From JAXMBX01 sp046349635 (lineage in GTDB: Bacteria; Planctomycetota; Planctomycetia; Planctomycetales; Planctomycetaceae): a stretch of DNA of 64,000 bases. The notes beneath the pieces are model-generated. The model was not told the DNA's origin, did not search any database, and was given only the letters and a program-made list of their open reading frames with translations. The stretch is from positions 70,379 through 134,378 of the forward strand of contig JAXMBX010000006.1 in NCBI GenBank assembly GCA_046349635.1, read 5' to 3'. Of the stretch, positions 18,071-27,454 are shown piece by piece (within the stretch, counting starts at the first letter, position 1; the number at the start of each line of letters is the position of its first letter). The position numbers were made by a program, and so were the translations under genes.

Positions 18071-20908
18071 TCAGGCCGTCACCGTCACAAATGCATTTTC
18101 TTTGGCGGTACTGAAGGCTGACGCCCCCCCTGCCGTTCCCACTCCAACCGTGGTCCCATCCACCCCTGATGTCTGGTCCCATGCGAGGAATGTGAAGCCG
18201 ACCGTTCCCTTGAAACCGGTATTGGGAACAAACCGGATGCGGTTGGTTGAATTGGCCGCCAGGAGCCGGGAGCTGGTCACAGAGCTGTTCCCGACCTGTT
18301 GCCAGTTTGTTCCATTGTCCAGTGAATATTCCCAGCGTCCATACAGGTTGTTCACGCCGATAATCGCAAACCCTTTCAAGGCCCCCGGATCGGCGTCAGT
18401 GATCGAACCGGCCGGTCCCATGGCTGCGATCAGAGCGGTGATCAGCATGCCATTGCTTGAGGTTCCTGTTGAGAAACTGGGGAGTGTCGGATTCCCGTTT
18501 GCATTGAGTACTGGAGCGTGGTTCGCGATCACCGTCACGAACGCACTTTCCTTGTTACTGCTAAAGGCAGTTGCTCCGCCGGCGGAGGAAATGGCCACTG
18601 CGTTTCCGTTGCTCCCTGTGGTCTGATCCCACGCGACAAATGTAAAGCCGACGATCGCGGAGACGTTCACATTGTTCGGGAGGTATCGGACCCTGGTGGT
18701 TCCGTTCGCCGCCAGCAGGCGGGCACTTCCCACGGAAGCCGCCCCGACCGCCTGCCATGTCGTCCCGCTGTTCAGGGAGTACTGCCATGCTCCGCCGGCG
18801 TTGTTCACGCCGATGATGGCAATTCCCTTCACCGCCCCGGCGTCCACGTCCGTGATTGATCCGGCCGGTCCCATGCTGGCAATCAGATCAACAATCGTCA
18901 TTCCGGTGTTGGAGGAACTTGCGGAGATCGTCGGCAACGTCGGATTGCCGCTGGCATTCAACACCGGCGCATGGTTCGAAGTGACTGTGATACTCGCCGT
19001 CTCCTTGTTTGTGCTGAAGGGGGTTGTTCCACCGGTCGCGGTAATCGCGGTCGCGGTTCCATTCACCCCGCTCGTCTGGTCCCACGCCACGAATGAGATC
19101 CCCGAGGCGCCGCCAAACCCGGCATTGGGCAGGAATCGGATTCGCGTGTTCGCATCAGCGGCCAGCAGGCGTGCCGAATTAGCGGACGCCGCACCCACGG
19201 CCTGCCAGGTCGTCCCGTTGTTCAGGGAATACTGCCAGGTTCCGTTCAAGTTATTCACGCCGATGATCGCAATTCCCTTCACTGCGCCGGGATCGACGTC
19301 CGTGATGGACCCCTGCGGGCCCATGGAGGCGATCAGGTCTGTAATCAGCATCCCGTTACCGGGGTTGGTGTTCAAAATCGTGGGGAGTGCCGGATTGCCG
19401 CTGGCATTGAGAACCGGGGCATGATTAGTCGTAGCCTCCTCCCACTTCCAGAGTTCCGTTCTGGTCACCAGGTCATCGGCCGGGAAGTACAGCACCCCGT
19501 TGACACCCTGCATGTGGTCGGTTGTCACGGGCATCGTGGCGTTGAATGTCGGGTCGAGTGTCTTCAACATCTGCGTCCCGGCACTTGTTCCATCGGTCCG
19601 CCAGATCTGAAAACCGTTGTCGATGTCAAAGGCCTGAAAGTAAGTGAATTTTCCGATCGAGATGAGTTTGTCGGGTGACGACGAAGAGATTCCCACGGAG
19701 ATGTCCTTGACCATCACCGTTCCGGCTTCAGTGCCGTCGGATTTCCAGATCTCGCGACCATTGACTCCGTCATCAGCGGCGAAGATCAGCATATTGTTCA
19801 GGGCGATCAATTGAGTTGGAATTCCAAAGATTCCACTTGTCGATCCCGGATTAATGTCCTTGACGAGAGACGTTCCCGCGTCAGTCCCATCGGTTTTCCA
19901 GATTTCCAGTCCATGGGTGCCATCGTCAATCGTAAAGAACAGCTTACCGTTCACATCCACTAGTTCCGTGATATTTCCCAGCGAATCTCCCGGATGGATG
20001 TCTTTGACGAGAGAAGTTCCGGCAGCGGTGCCGTCTGTTCTGAATAGCTCTTCACCATTGGCAAAGGTATGGGCGGTGAAATACAGAACCCCATTTGATT
20101 CGGTCAGCAGGTCCGGCCAGGAGGGATGCAGGTCCCCGGTCAGGTTGATGACCATCTTTGTGCCCGCAGCCGTCCCATCGCTCGTCCACAGTTCTTCGCC
20201 ATTGGTCCCATCATCCCCGCCAAAGTACAGCTTACCGTTGAACTTTCTGAGACCTGTGGAAAAGAATGTGTTATCAACGCCCCCGAATGTCCCGGGATAA
20301 ATATCCTTGACCATCACGGTCCCACTATCCGTGCCATCACTCGTCCAGAGTTCCTTGCCGTGGACACCGTCATCCGCGATGAAATACAGCGTGCCGTTGA
20401 GGTCGATCATTTCCTCCGGGCCGAACGGACTGACACCGGGCCGAATATCCTTGACGAGGTAGGTTCCGGCGTCCGTTCCATCGCTCCGCCAGAGCTCCAC
20501 TCCGTGCACGCCATCATCGGCGGAGAAATACAGAATCCCGTTCACGTTGCACATATAGGGATCGGTTGTGAAGCCGTTGGAACTCCCCGTTCCGGGGTTG
20601 ATGTCCTTCACGAAGACCGTGCCCGCGCTCGTGCCGTCACTCTTCCAGAGTTCTTCACCATGAACACCGTCGTCCGCGGTAAAGAACAGCGTCCCGTTCA
20701 CATCCACGAAATGTTCCGGATTGCTCCAGACGTTGGGGTTTATATCTTTCACCAAGGTTGCCGTGAGCAACGTCCGGGTTTCGAGGGATTCCAGCGCGGA
20801 AGTGACTGCGGGACGGAGCTGGCGTGAACCGGCTCGCCGGCGCATTCCGCCACGCTGAAATGCCGACCGGAGTTGATTGAGAAAGTTCTGGTAGCCTGGG
20901 AAGGTCAT
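18071..20908 (-). CDS. ELWxxDGTxxGT-repeat exoprotein with LEPRxLL-like motif
   Basis: A 945-residue protein with no classical signal peptide. It starts with a basic region and LESLETRTLLT at 39-49, a variant of the LEPRxLL motif of large exported planctomycete proteins. Residues about 50-490 are nine tandem repeats of about 48 residues. Their consensus is LVKDINPG...LVDVNGTLYFTADDGVHGEELWKSDGTxAGT; the ninth is degenerate. The C-terminal part holds three near-identical 110-115-residue repeats starting NHAPVLNASGNP and containing ITDVDPGAVKGIAIIGVNN and TWQAVGAAS. ELW repeats probably form a beta-propeller; the C-terminal repeats look Ig- or cadherin-like. It is intact, unlike its neighbours, and seems inserted into the MoxR operon. 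Confidence 0.85.
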   Translation of the reverse strand: MTFPGYQNFLNQLRSAFQRGGMRRRAGSRQLRPAVTSALESLETRTLLTATLVKDINPNVWSNPEHFVDVNGTLFFTADDGVHGEELWKSDGTSAGTVFVKDINPGTGSSNGFTTDPYMCNVNGILYFSADDGVHGVELWRSDGTDAGTYLVKDIRPGVSPFGPEEMIDLNGTLYFIADDGVHGKELWTSDGTDSGTVMVKDIYPGTFGGVDNTFFSTGLRKFNGKLYFGGDDGTNGEELWTSDGTAAGTKMVINLTGDLHPSWPDLLTESNGVLYFTAHTFANGEELFRTDGTAAGTSLVKDIHPGDSLGNITELVDVNGKLFFTIDDGTHGLEIWKTDGTDAGTSLVKDINPGSTSGIFGIPTQLIALNNMLIFAADDGVNGREIWKSDGTEAGTVMVKDISVGISSSSPDKLISIGKFTYFQAFDIDNGFQIWRTDGTSAGTQMLKTLDPTFNATMPVTTDHMQGVNGVLYFPADDLVTRTELWKWEEATTNHAPVLNASGNPALPTILNTNPGNGMLITDLIASMGPQGSITDVDPGAVKGIAIIGVNNLNGTWQYSLNNGTTWQAVGAASANSARLLAADANTRIRFLPNAGFGGASGISFVAWDQTSGVNGTATAITATGGTTPFSTNKETASITVTSNHAPVLNASGNPTLPTISASSSNTGMTIVDLIASMGPAGSITDVDAGAVKGIAIIGVNNAGGAWQYSLNSGTTWQAVGAASVGSARLLAANGTTRVRYLPNNVNVSAIVGFTFVAWDQTTGSNGNAVAISSAGGATAFSSNKESAFVTVIANHAPVLNANGNPTLPSFSTGTSSNGMLITALIAAMGPAGSITDADPGALKGFAIIGVNNLYGRWEYSLDNGTNWQQVGNSSVTSSRLLAANSTNRIRFVPNTGFKGTVGFTFLAWDQTSGVDGTTVGVGTAGGASAFSTAKENAFVTVTA

Positions 20909-21263
20909 GGCTGTGCCCTTGAGGATCGATGGCGAAAAAAATGTGGGAAAACAGGAGAAATACTGCCGGAACTAGCCTTCAATTTCAAAAAAACTTTCCG
21001 TTCGCATTAGCGAGAGGGCTAGTTTTCCGTGGAGTCCGACACAGGGAGAGAGCTTTATCTTAAGCGAGGGCTACTAAAAGACAAGAAAATATAGAGAACT
21101 AGCGGCGATAGTAGGCGAATTTTTTTTGGGGAAAAAATGATGAAAATCAGAGAATGCTATTGACGAAAATGGATGATGGATTGCGTGTGCGGAGGGGGCT
21201 TCAGGGGGCAAATCGCGCGATCGGAATGATCACTCGAAAGGTTTGCAATGGGCTGAGAAACAT
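20909..21263. other. Upstream region of the ELW-repeat gene
   Basis: 355 bases without a supported gene, more AT-rich than the surroundings, with runs of A and T. An 8-bp inverted repeat AACTAGCC (20970-20977) and GGCTAGTT (21017-21024) flanks a T-rich centre. A third CTAGC copy lies near 21098. The region must carry the promoter of the ELW gene and the end of the upstream transcript. I see no GC-rich hairpin with T tract, so read-through from the MoxR operon is possible. Confidence 0.45.
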
Positions 21264-23459
21264 TCAGATCAACCCGGCACCCTTTCGGCCGATCCAGAAG
21301 ATTCCCAGCAGAGTCACGATCGTCCCCGCCACCCACGGGTCACTCCACAAAGTCAGACGTCGAATCGACGGGGCCGGCTCCGGAATCTCGGAGAGCCATT
21401 GCACCAACTGCTGTGGTTTCTCCGCGTGAAAGACTTCCCCTCGCGTCACGCGGGCGATCTCTTCCAGCACCTCGGGACGTGCGGCCCGCCCTACCCGCTC
21501 GGCCATTCCCCCCTGCACGAACACTGACGTTTCGAGCGTCCCTTTCGTCTGCTGGCAGAACAGCACCACCTTGTGCTTCCCCGGCTCCTGGACCTGCAAT
21601 TCACCCGTGAAGACCCCCCACTCATCTCCGGCGGAAGTTAATCGCACCGTCTCTCCCTTTCCGGAAGGGGCCGTCACCCGGACCGTCACATCCCCCTTCT
21701 GCAGCGGTTCCCCATTCGCTTCCATGACGTGTGCGTGCAGAGTGAGTGTCTGCTTGGCCTGGGGCTGATCCGGCGTGTGATACAACCGCATCGATTCCCC
21801 CTTGGCCATGTTCCGCTGGTATGCCATCCATCGCACCACCTGCCCCCAGAAACGGTAGTGATATTTATCTTCGACCCCTTTCCGCCACCGCCACGCCCCA
21901 TCCGTCCCCATGAACAGGACTTTTCCGGCACCAAATGTACGCGTCACCAGGAGCGGCAAGTGCCCAAACTCATTGCTCGCCCCCTGATGAACGCACAGCA
22001 CTTCCGTCCCTGCTTTCGCCCGCAGCACGGGTGCATACCACTGGAACCCCGGCAGTTTTTCCCACACGTCCATGTTGTCGTCCTGCGTGTCGGCGAGCTT
22101 CGTCAACAGGCTCCGCCGTCCCGTTTCCGTCAATTCAAAGTGTCCCGGCGTCCGTGAACCCCATCCCCCCGGCTGGGCGGGATCCAACTGCACCGGGCAT
22201 AGATCCCCCAGTTCGGTTTCCATCAATGTCAGTTGCCGTCCCTGCCATCCGGGCATGAACACCAACCCGCTCGCCTGTTTCTCCACCAGTCCCTTGAGCA
22301 GGCGGCATTGTTCGGGGGTCAACTGGTTGTCGGTTGTCCCCACGTCTCCGAGAAACACGACGTCGAACTTTGACAGTTCATCCAGATGCTCCGGAAACTG
22401 TTTGATGTAGTCCTGATTCCCGCCGCCGACTTTGCTCAGTCCGGGATGAAACAGCAGGCAGGCCACCTCCACCCCCGGATCGCGCGAGAGGGCATTCCGC
22501 AGGTAGCGATATTCCCAGCGTGGATACGACTCCACGACCAGCACTTTCAGTTTCTCCTGCCGGATTGAGATCGGGGCTGTCTGTTGATTGTTGTCCGTCA
22601 ACAGTTCTTCGCTGTGCTTGGGAATGCTCAACGAGACCGTGAAGTCGCCGGTCGTCGCGGGTTTCCAGGTGATCGCGTCCGTTGTCCGGCCCATGGGGGC
22701 AATTCGCACGTCCTTCGATGCGACCGTTCCATCGGACGACTTCAACTGCACGGTCGTCAGGTACTCGCGCGGGAGAGAACTCTCGATCGCGAATGGAATC
22801 CGGACCGTCTTCCCGGCGATTCCAAACGTCGGCAGGTCGATGTTGACCAGTTCCACGTCCGGCAAGCGGGTCTTGCTCCCCACCGGCACCACAAACACGG
22901 GGATGTTTTTCTGGCGGAGCAGCGCCGCCGCATGTGCCGGAGGTTTCCCGGTATTCCAGTCCCCGTCCGAGATCAGCACCACGCCGCGCAGGTTTTTATG
23001 TTTTTCCGTCACGTTCGTCAGTGGGGCGGCGAGATCGGTCCCCTGGTTGGCTTCGGTAGCGAAGGGTTCAATGACCACTTCCGTCCGAGCCGGGAGCCCT
23101 TTCCACGTCTTCGGGTCGATCAATTCGCTGATTGCCTCTTTCCTCGCAATCTGCTTCCGTTCCGATCCGTTCCCCACGACGACGTCCTGGGTTTCCATGC
23201 TTCGGGAGCCGTCCCACAACACCGCCAGTCGCGACTTTTCTTCCGGGCGGTATTCTTCGACCCACTCCGGCTGGTTGAACAGCAAGGCCCCCATCGAGAC
23301 GATCACCAGACGCAGGATTTCCAGCGCCGCAATGGACCGTCGATATCCGCTCCGCTTCCAGGTGATGTACGAAAACACCGCCGTCACCAGAATGATGAGC
23401 AGTCCGAAGACCACCCCCCAGGTCGTCCATTGAAACATCAGCTTGCGGGAGACATTCAT
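21264..23459 (-). CDS. Membrane protein with VWA-like and glutamine-amidotransferase-like domains
   Basis: A 731-residue integral membrane protein. Two N-terminal helices are at about 10-33 and 48-61. A VWA-like domain follows, with a MIDAS-like DGSRS at 83-87 and VVLISDGDWNTG. Next is a beta-sandwich, then from about residue 308 a class-I glutamine-amidotransferase-like fold (LKVLVVESYPRWEYRYLRNAL ... FDVVFLGDV ... LVFMPGWQGRQL) without an obvious catalytic Cys. A C-terminal Ig-like region and one last helix (WVAGTIVTLLGIFWIG) end the protein. Its ATG overlaps the TGA of the BatA-like gene (ATGA), so the two are translationally coupled. Proteins of this type sit beside MoxR, DUF58 and BatA genes; their role in envelope assembly is unproven. 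Confidence 0.85.
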   Translation of the reverse strand: MNVSRKLMFQWTTWGVVFGLLIILVTAVFSYITWKRSGYRRSIAALEILRLVIVSMGALLFNQPEWVEEYRPEEKSRLAVLWDGSRSMETQDVVVGNGSERKQIARKEAISELIDPKTWKGLPARTEVVIEPFATEANQGTDLAAPLTNVTEKHKNLRGVVLISDGDWNTGKPPAHAAALLRQKNIPVFVVPVGSKTRLPDVELVNIDLPTFGIAGKTVRIPFAIESSLPREYLTTVQLKSSDGTVASKDVRIAPMGRTTDAITWKPATTGDFTVSLSIPKHSEELLTDNNQQTAPISIRQEKLKVLVVESYPRWEYRYLRNALSRDPGVEVACLLFHPGLSKVGGGNQDYIKQFPEHLDELSKFDVVFLGDVGTTDNQLTPEQCRLLKGLVEKQASGLVFMPGWQGRQLTLMETELGDLCPVQLDPAQPGGWGSRTPGHFELTETGRRSLLTKLADTQDDNMDVWEKLPGFQWYAPVLRAKAGTEVLCVHQGASNEFGHLPLLVTRTFGAGKVLFMGTDGAWRWRKGVEDKYHYRFWGQVVRWMAYQRNMAKGESMRLYHTPDQPQAKQTLTLHAHVMEANGEPLQKGDVTVRVTAPSGKGETVRLTSAGDEWGVFTGELQVQEPGKHKVVLFCQQTKGTLETSVFVQGGMAERVGRAARPEVLEEIARVTRGEVFHAEKPQQLVQWLSEIPEPAPSIRRLTLWSDPWVAGTIVTLLGIFWIGRKGAGLI

Positions 23460-24677
23460 GCGGGGACCCTCCCGCGGATTTCGCCCCTGCCGATTTCGAT
23501 ACGGTCGCTTTCGGCAGGCAGAGGCCCGCCTCCACCACCAGCGCGATCATCATCATCCCCATGAAGATCCGCCAGATTTCCTGGATCGCCGCCTGCAGGT
23601 TTCCGGCGGCATCATCCACGGCGTGAAGTTCAATCCACTGAAAAGTCCCTCCGGTTTTCCCTTCTCCAGCACTCCCGCGAGATCCTCGTCGCTGCTCCGG
23701 TTCACGACCCACGTCTTCTCGCCCGCGGAGTAGATCCCCGCGTGCCAGGGATACTCCGTCGGCAAGGCCTCTTCCGCTCCCGTGACTCGTTGCCAGGCCT
23801 CCGCATCGGCGGGAATCTTTTCCCCGGCAGTCAGGGAGAGGGTCTTTTTCAAGGTCTCCGCCCCCAGCCCCTGCTGCCCTCTGCACCATCACGTACAGCA
23901 CCACACCATTCGAAGCGAGCGAGGAATCCTGCGGTGCTGCCGTCGTGGCACAGAAGTAAATTCCTCCCTGGTCCGTCGCGCGCCGCACGAACAAGGGAAT
24001 TCCTCCCGCGAGCGTCGCCAGAACGGTCGTTTCCCCGGCAAATTTGCACGTCCGCCGGATGCGCAGCTGTCCGACAGGGAGTGCGGCTCCGCTTTGAGCA
24101 TGCGCCAGCAGGTCTTCATCCCCCGCCAGTTCTCCACAGTCAGATCCTTGCCCGCGTCGGACCACCCTTCCCACTTCACGCCGTTGAACTCGGTTTTGTT
24201 CGGATTTTTGGGGGAAAGAAGATCACTTCTCTCCCGCGCCACGAAACTCTGAATCGCTTTTGCAATCTCCCGGTCGGGGAGCACCCCCGCCACAGTACTG
24301 AGCCGATCTTTTCCCACTCCACCGTCGCCAGCCGTTCTGGAGTGACGACCTCGACCAGCGTTTTGATGCGGGGATCAGGGGCAATCGAGGCGGCGAGCTG
24401 CAAAGGTTTCGCCTGCGCTTCATCCTCCGCGACGATGATCGTTTGCCGAATCGGGGGAGGATCGAAAGCAAAGTAAAACACATTGTCCGCCGGGTTCACA
24501 TCCCCCGGAATGGAAACGGTCCCCCAGCCTCGTTCCTGATGGGCAGCCAGAGGAATGCGATGGTCCTTCAGGACGGCTATTCCCTGGCGGTCATTTCCAC
24601 GTTGACGACCGACCGTGCCCCATCCACTTCGAATTGAACTGGAATCGTGACCGCTCCGGAGGCGTCTCCACTACGGG
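23456..24677 (-). pseudogene. 3' part of the BatA-like gene, multiply frameshifted
   Basis: This continues the BatA-like gene after a shift near 24720. Coherent pieces in order are RQGIAVLKDHRIPLAAHQ and NPADNVFYFAFDPP, then PLQLAASIAPDPRIKTLVEV, then (shift near 24290) VLPDREIAKAIQSFVARE, then (near 24110) KFAGETTVLATLAGGIPLFV and SSLASNGVVLYVMVQRA. A further shift near 23880 leads to LKKTLSLTAGEKIPADAEAW and WHAGIYSAGEKTWVVN. The terminal membrane helix FMGMMMIALVVEAGL comes after a shift near 23600. A final shift leads to RGEIRGRVPA and a TGA overlapping the next gene's ATG. At least six shifts are needed. The encoded part corresponds to the C-terminal half and last TM helix of BatA-like proteins. 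Confidence 0.62.
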
Positions 24678-25454
24678 TCAATTTGAGCGAGACCAGCAGA
24701 TCGGCATGTTCACCCGCCTGCCGTCGCACTCCGAGACCCGGACGCCGACATTTCCGGTTCCCGCCGCGGAATACGCCAGCAAATGAAACTGCACTCCCTG
24801 CGGCAGTTTCTGGAAACTGTCCCGCAATTCCTTCCAGCGCCCGCTCTCGGCGTTCCAGTCGTTCTCCCTCAGGTCCGAGCAGATCCAGACCTCCGTCCGC
24901 CCTGCCTTATTCTGCAGAATGTAATTCCGCGCGGTTTCGAGCATCCCCGGCAGGTCCGCAGCGCTGCTCGTGGCCGCGGTGACCGGCAGATTCGCCAGTT
25001 TGTCGGGAGATTCAATCTCCAGCGGTTTGTTCTGAGTGCTCTCGATCAGCACCCAGCGTGTCGAACCGAACAGTTTCAAGGTCCGGATCAATTGGCTCAG
25101 GCCGGTCTTCAGCTTCGATTCCGCCGATCCTGCTCCCAACTGCTGCATGCTCGGCGAACGGTCCAGCAAAATAATCGTGGTGTCCGCTCTCCCCCCTAAG
25201 GCCGAACTGAGCCACCCGCTCGACAGGGGCCGGCTGATGGCGAAGATCAACCCCGCGATCGCCAGCATCCGGAACAGCATGATCAGCCACTGCCGCAGCC
25301 GCGAATAACCGCGCGACATCTTCTGGGCGGCGAGCAGGAACATCATCGCCCCCCAGCGGATCGTCTGGAATCGGCGCTGGTTGATCAGGTGGATGATGAT
25401 CGGCAAGCTCACCAGCGGGAGCGCCACCAGCAACATCGGCTGCAGGAAGCTCAT
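24678..25454 (-). CDS. BatA-like aerotolerance protein, N-terminal part (VWA domain)
   Basis: The 5' part of a BatA-like membrane protein. It starts with MSFLQPMLLVALPLVSLPIIIHLIN, the hallmark N-terminal helix of the BatA family. RRFQTIRWGAMMFL and a second helix (LIMLFRMLAIAGLIFAIS) follow. A VWA domain has the MIDAS-like DRSPS at 98-102. Three to four strands later come DLPGMLETARNYIL and TEVWICSDLREND. The reading frame breaks near 24720 (VSECDGRR), and the rest lies in other frames downstream. The ATG overlaps the stop of the DUF58 gene (ATGA), showing tight coupling. In the Bat operon these proteins interact with MoxR-type ATPases; the biochemical role is unresolved. Confidence 0.82.
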   Translation of the reverse strand: MSFLQPMLLVALPLVSLPIIIHLINQRRFQTIRWGAMMFLLAAQKMSRGYSRLRQWLIMLFRMLAIAGLIFAISRPLSSGWLSSALGGRADTTIILLDRSPSMQQLGAGSAESKLKTGLSQLIRTLKLFGSTRWVLIESTQNKPLEIESPDKLANLPVTAATSSAADLPGMLETARNYILQNKAGRTEVWICSDLRENDWNAESGRWKELRDSFQKLPQGVQFHLLAYSAAGTGNVGVRVSECDGRRVNMPICWSRSN

Positions 25455-26362
25455 CGCACCCCCCGCGACCGGGTCCGTCCGACGATGAACCGCATCAACA
25501 CCTGCTCGTAGTTCTCATCCAGCAGCACGCGGTGGTAATCGACGGCCGATTCCAGCACGATCCTTCGCAGACTTTCCAGATAGGCCGCCAGCGCCTTGTG
25601 ATATCGTTCCGCGATCTCGTTCGGCTCGGCGAAGATTGACGCTCCCCCCTCCATGTCCAGGAACCGCATCGGTCGCCGGAATTCAAATCCCGTCTCCAAC
25701 GGATCGAGCAGATGAAACACCGCGAGGTCATGTTTTCGGAACCGCAGATGCTGGAAGCATTCCCGGAGTTCTTCCGGATCGACGAACAGGTCCGAGACCA
25801 GCACGATCAGCGCCCGCTGCCGAATCGTCTCCGCGAGTTCGTGCAGCACCGGGACGAGTTGCGTCTCCCCCTTCGGCTTGGCCTGCTCCAGAATGTCGAA
25901 CACCCGCATCAGGTGCGCCGGGTTACGCTTGGGGGGAATATGCGTCACGATGCCGTTCGCCACGCAGGACAACCCGACCGCATCCCCCTGCTGCAAGGCG
26001 AGATATCCCAGCGAACCTGCGATTCTGCGGGCATATTCAATCTTCGTGATGCCCGTCGAACCGAAGTCCATCGACCCGCTGGTGTCGACGATCAGACAAC
26101 ACCGCAGATTGGTGTCCGCTTCGAATTCCTTGACGTAGAACCGGTCCGTCCGTCCATACGCCCGCCAGTCCAGACGCCGCAGGTCGTCCCCCGGCACATA
26201 CCGGCGATACTCAGCGAACTCGACGCTGGAGCCTCGGTGCGGACTGGCATGCCGGCCCGACAACGACCCCTGCATCGCCCGCCGTGCAAACAACGGCACG
26301 CTTGCGAGCCGCGACAACACCTGCGGATCCAGAAACGATCGGGTTTTGCGGTCCGGAAACAT
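25451..26362 (-). CDS. DUF58-domain protein (VWA-like)
   Basis: A 303-residue cytoplasmic protein of the DUF58 family. The signature SVEFAEYRRYVPGDDLRRLD begins near residue 46, followed by WRAYGRTDRFYVKEFE. Next is a VWA fold with an intact MIDAS DTSGSM at 93-98 and ALIVLVSDLFVDPEEL. The Lys/Arg-rich C-terminus ends GRTRSRGVR. DUF58 proteins are regular partners of MoxR ATPases. Here it lies 69 bases after the moxR gene and its stop overlaps the BatA-like start. No frameshift is present. Metal binding is predicted from the motif only. Confidence 0.92.
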   Translation of the reverse strand: MFPDRKTRSFLDPQVLSRLASVPLFARRAMQGSLSGRHASPHRGSSVEFAEYRRYVPGDDLRRLDWRAYGRTDRFYVKEFEADTNLRCCLIVDTSGSMDFGSTGITKIEYARRIAGSLGYLALQQGDAVGLSCVANGIVTHIPPKRNPAHLMRVFDILEQAKPKGETQLVPVLHELAETIRQRALIVLVSDLFVDPEELRECFQHLRFRKHDLAVFHLLDPLETGFEFRRPMRFLDMEGGASIFAEPNEIAERYHKALAAYLESLRRIVLESAVDYHRVLLDENYEQVLMRFIVGRTRSRGVR

Positions 26363-26431
26363 CGGGCGACAACCCTGAGTTAAGTCTGTTCGAACGTCGG
26401 GTCAGGCAGCGTTATTGCGATACCATTGTTA

Positions 26432-27454
26432 CTACGCCTCCTGGTTCTCCTCCAGCAATCGCATCACGATCTTGCGTGCGTCGATCCCTTCGGATTGAGC
26501 CGCGAAGGTCGTAATCAGGCGATGGGTCAAGACCTGTGCCGCCACTTCCTGGACGTCCTCCAGCCGCACCATGTAGCTGCCCAGCAATGCCGCCCGCGCT
26601 TTCGCACCCAGAATCAGGAATTGCACGGCACGCGGTCCGGCGCCCCAGGAGACCAAAGGCTTCAGCCAGTCCGGCGCCGTGCTTCCTCCCGGGCGGGTCT
26701 TCCGCACGAGTTTTGCGGCATAGGTGTAAATATGATCCGGAACCGGCACGCGGCGGACCAGGTGTTGATAGGAAATGATCTGCTCGGCGGTGAGCAAGTG
26801 ATTCAGCGACGGGAGCGCATCCCCCGTCGTCGTCTTCGCGATCCGGATCTCCTCATCTTCCGAGGGATAATCCAGTTCGATCAGGAACATGAACCGGTCC
26901 AACTGCGCTTCCGGCAGCGGATACGTCCCTTCCTGCTCGACGGGGTTCTGTGTCGCCAGCACCAGAAACGGCGGAGCCAGGGGATACACTTTTCCAAGGA
27001 CCGTCGCCTTGGATTCCTGCATCGCTTCCAGGAGAGCCGCCTGTGTTTTCGGCGGAGCCCGGTTGATTTCATCCGCCAACACGATGTTCGCGAAGATCGG
27101 CCCGTGGATGAACTGGAACTCGCGTCGGCCGTCCTGCGCTTCCTGCAGGATGTCCGTCCCCGTGATGTCCATGGGCATCAGGTCCGGGGTGAACTGGATG
27201 CGGCTGAAGGCCAGCGACATCGTCTCGGCGACTTTGCTGACCAGCAAGGTCTTGGCCAGCCCCGGCACCCCCATCAGCAACGCATGCCCGCGGGCAAACA
27301 GACAGATTGAGAGCCGTTCGATCACCTGGCTCTGGCCGACGATCACCCGCCCCAATTCTTCTTTCAGCCTCGCGTATACACCTCGTAATTCGTCAATCGC
27401 CTGAACATCATTGTCGCTCAATCGTCCTTCCGGACCCGCTGACGTTTGTGACAT
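26432..27454 (-). CDS. MoxR-family AAA+ ATPase
   Basis: A 340-residue AAA+ ATPase. Walker A is GVPGLAKT at 62-69, the MoxR-specific variant. Walker B is IVLADEINR near 124-131. Sensor 1 is VLATQNPVEQEGTYPLPEAQLDRF, which is characteristic of the MoxR subfamily. MoxR ATPases act as chaperones for VWA-domain partner proteins. The first gene of the operon encodes this ATPase, followed by DUF58 and two VWA-like membrane proteins, which fits that role. The ATG is followed by SQTSAGPEG. A 7-bp inverted repeat lies about 120 bases upstream and may control the operon. Confidence 0.95.
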   Translation of the reverse strand: MSQTSAGPEGRLSDNDVQAIDELRGVYARLKEELGRVIVGQSQVIERLSICLFARGHALLMGVPGLAKTLLVSKVAETMSLAFSRIQFTPDLMPMDITGTDILQEAQDGRREFQFIHGPIFANIVLADEINRAPPKTQAALLEAMQESKATVLGKVYPLAPPFLVLATQNPVEQEGTYPLPEAQLDRFMFLIELDYPSEDEEIRIAKTTTGDALPSLNHLLTAEQIISYQHLVRRVPVPDHIYTYAAKLVRKTRPGGSTAPDWLKPLVSWGAGPRAVQFLILGAKARAALLGSYMVRLEDVQEVAAQVLTHRLITTFAAQSEGIDARKIVMRLLEENQEA

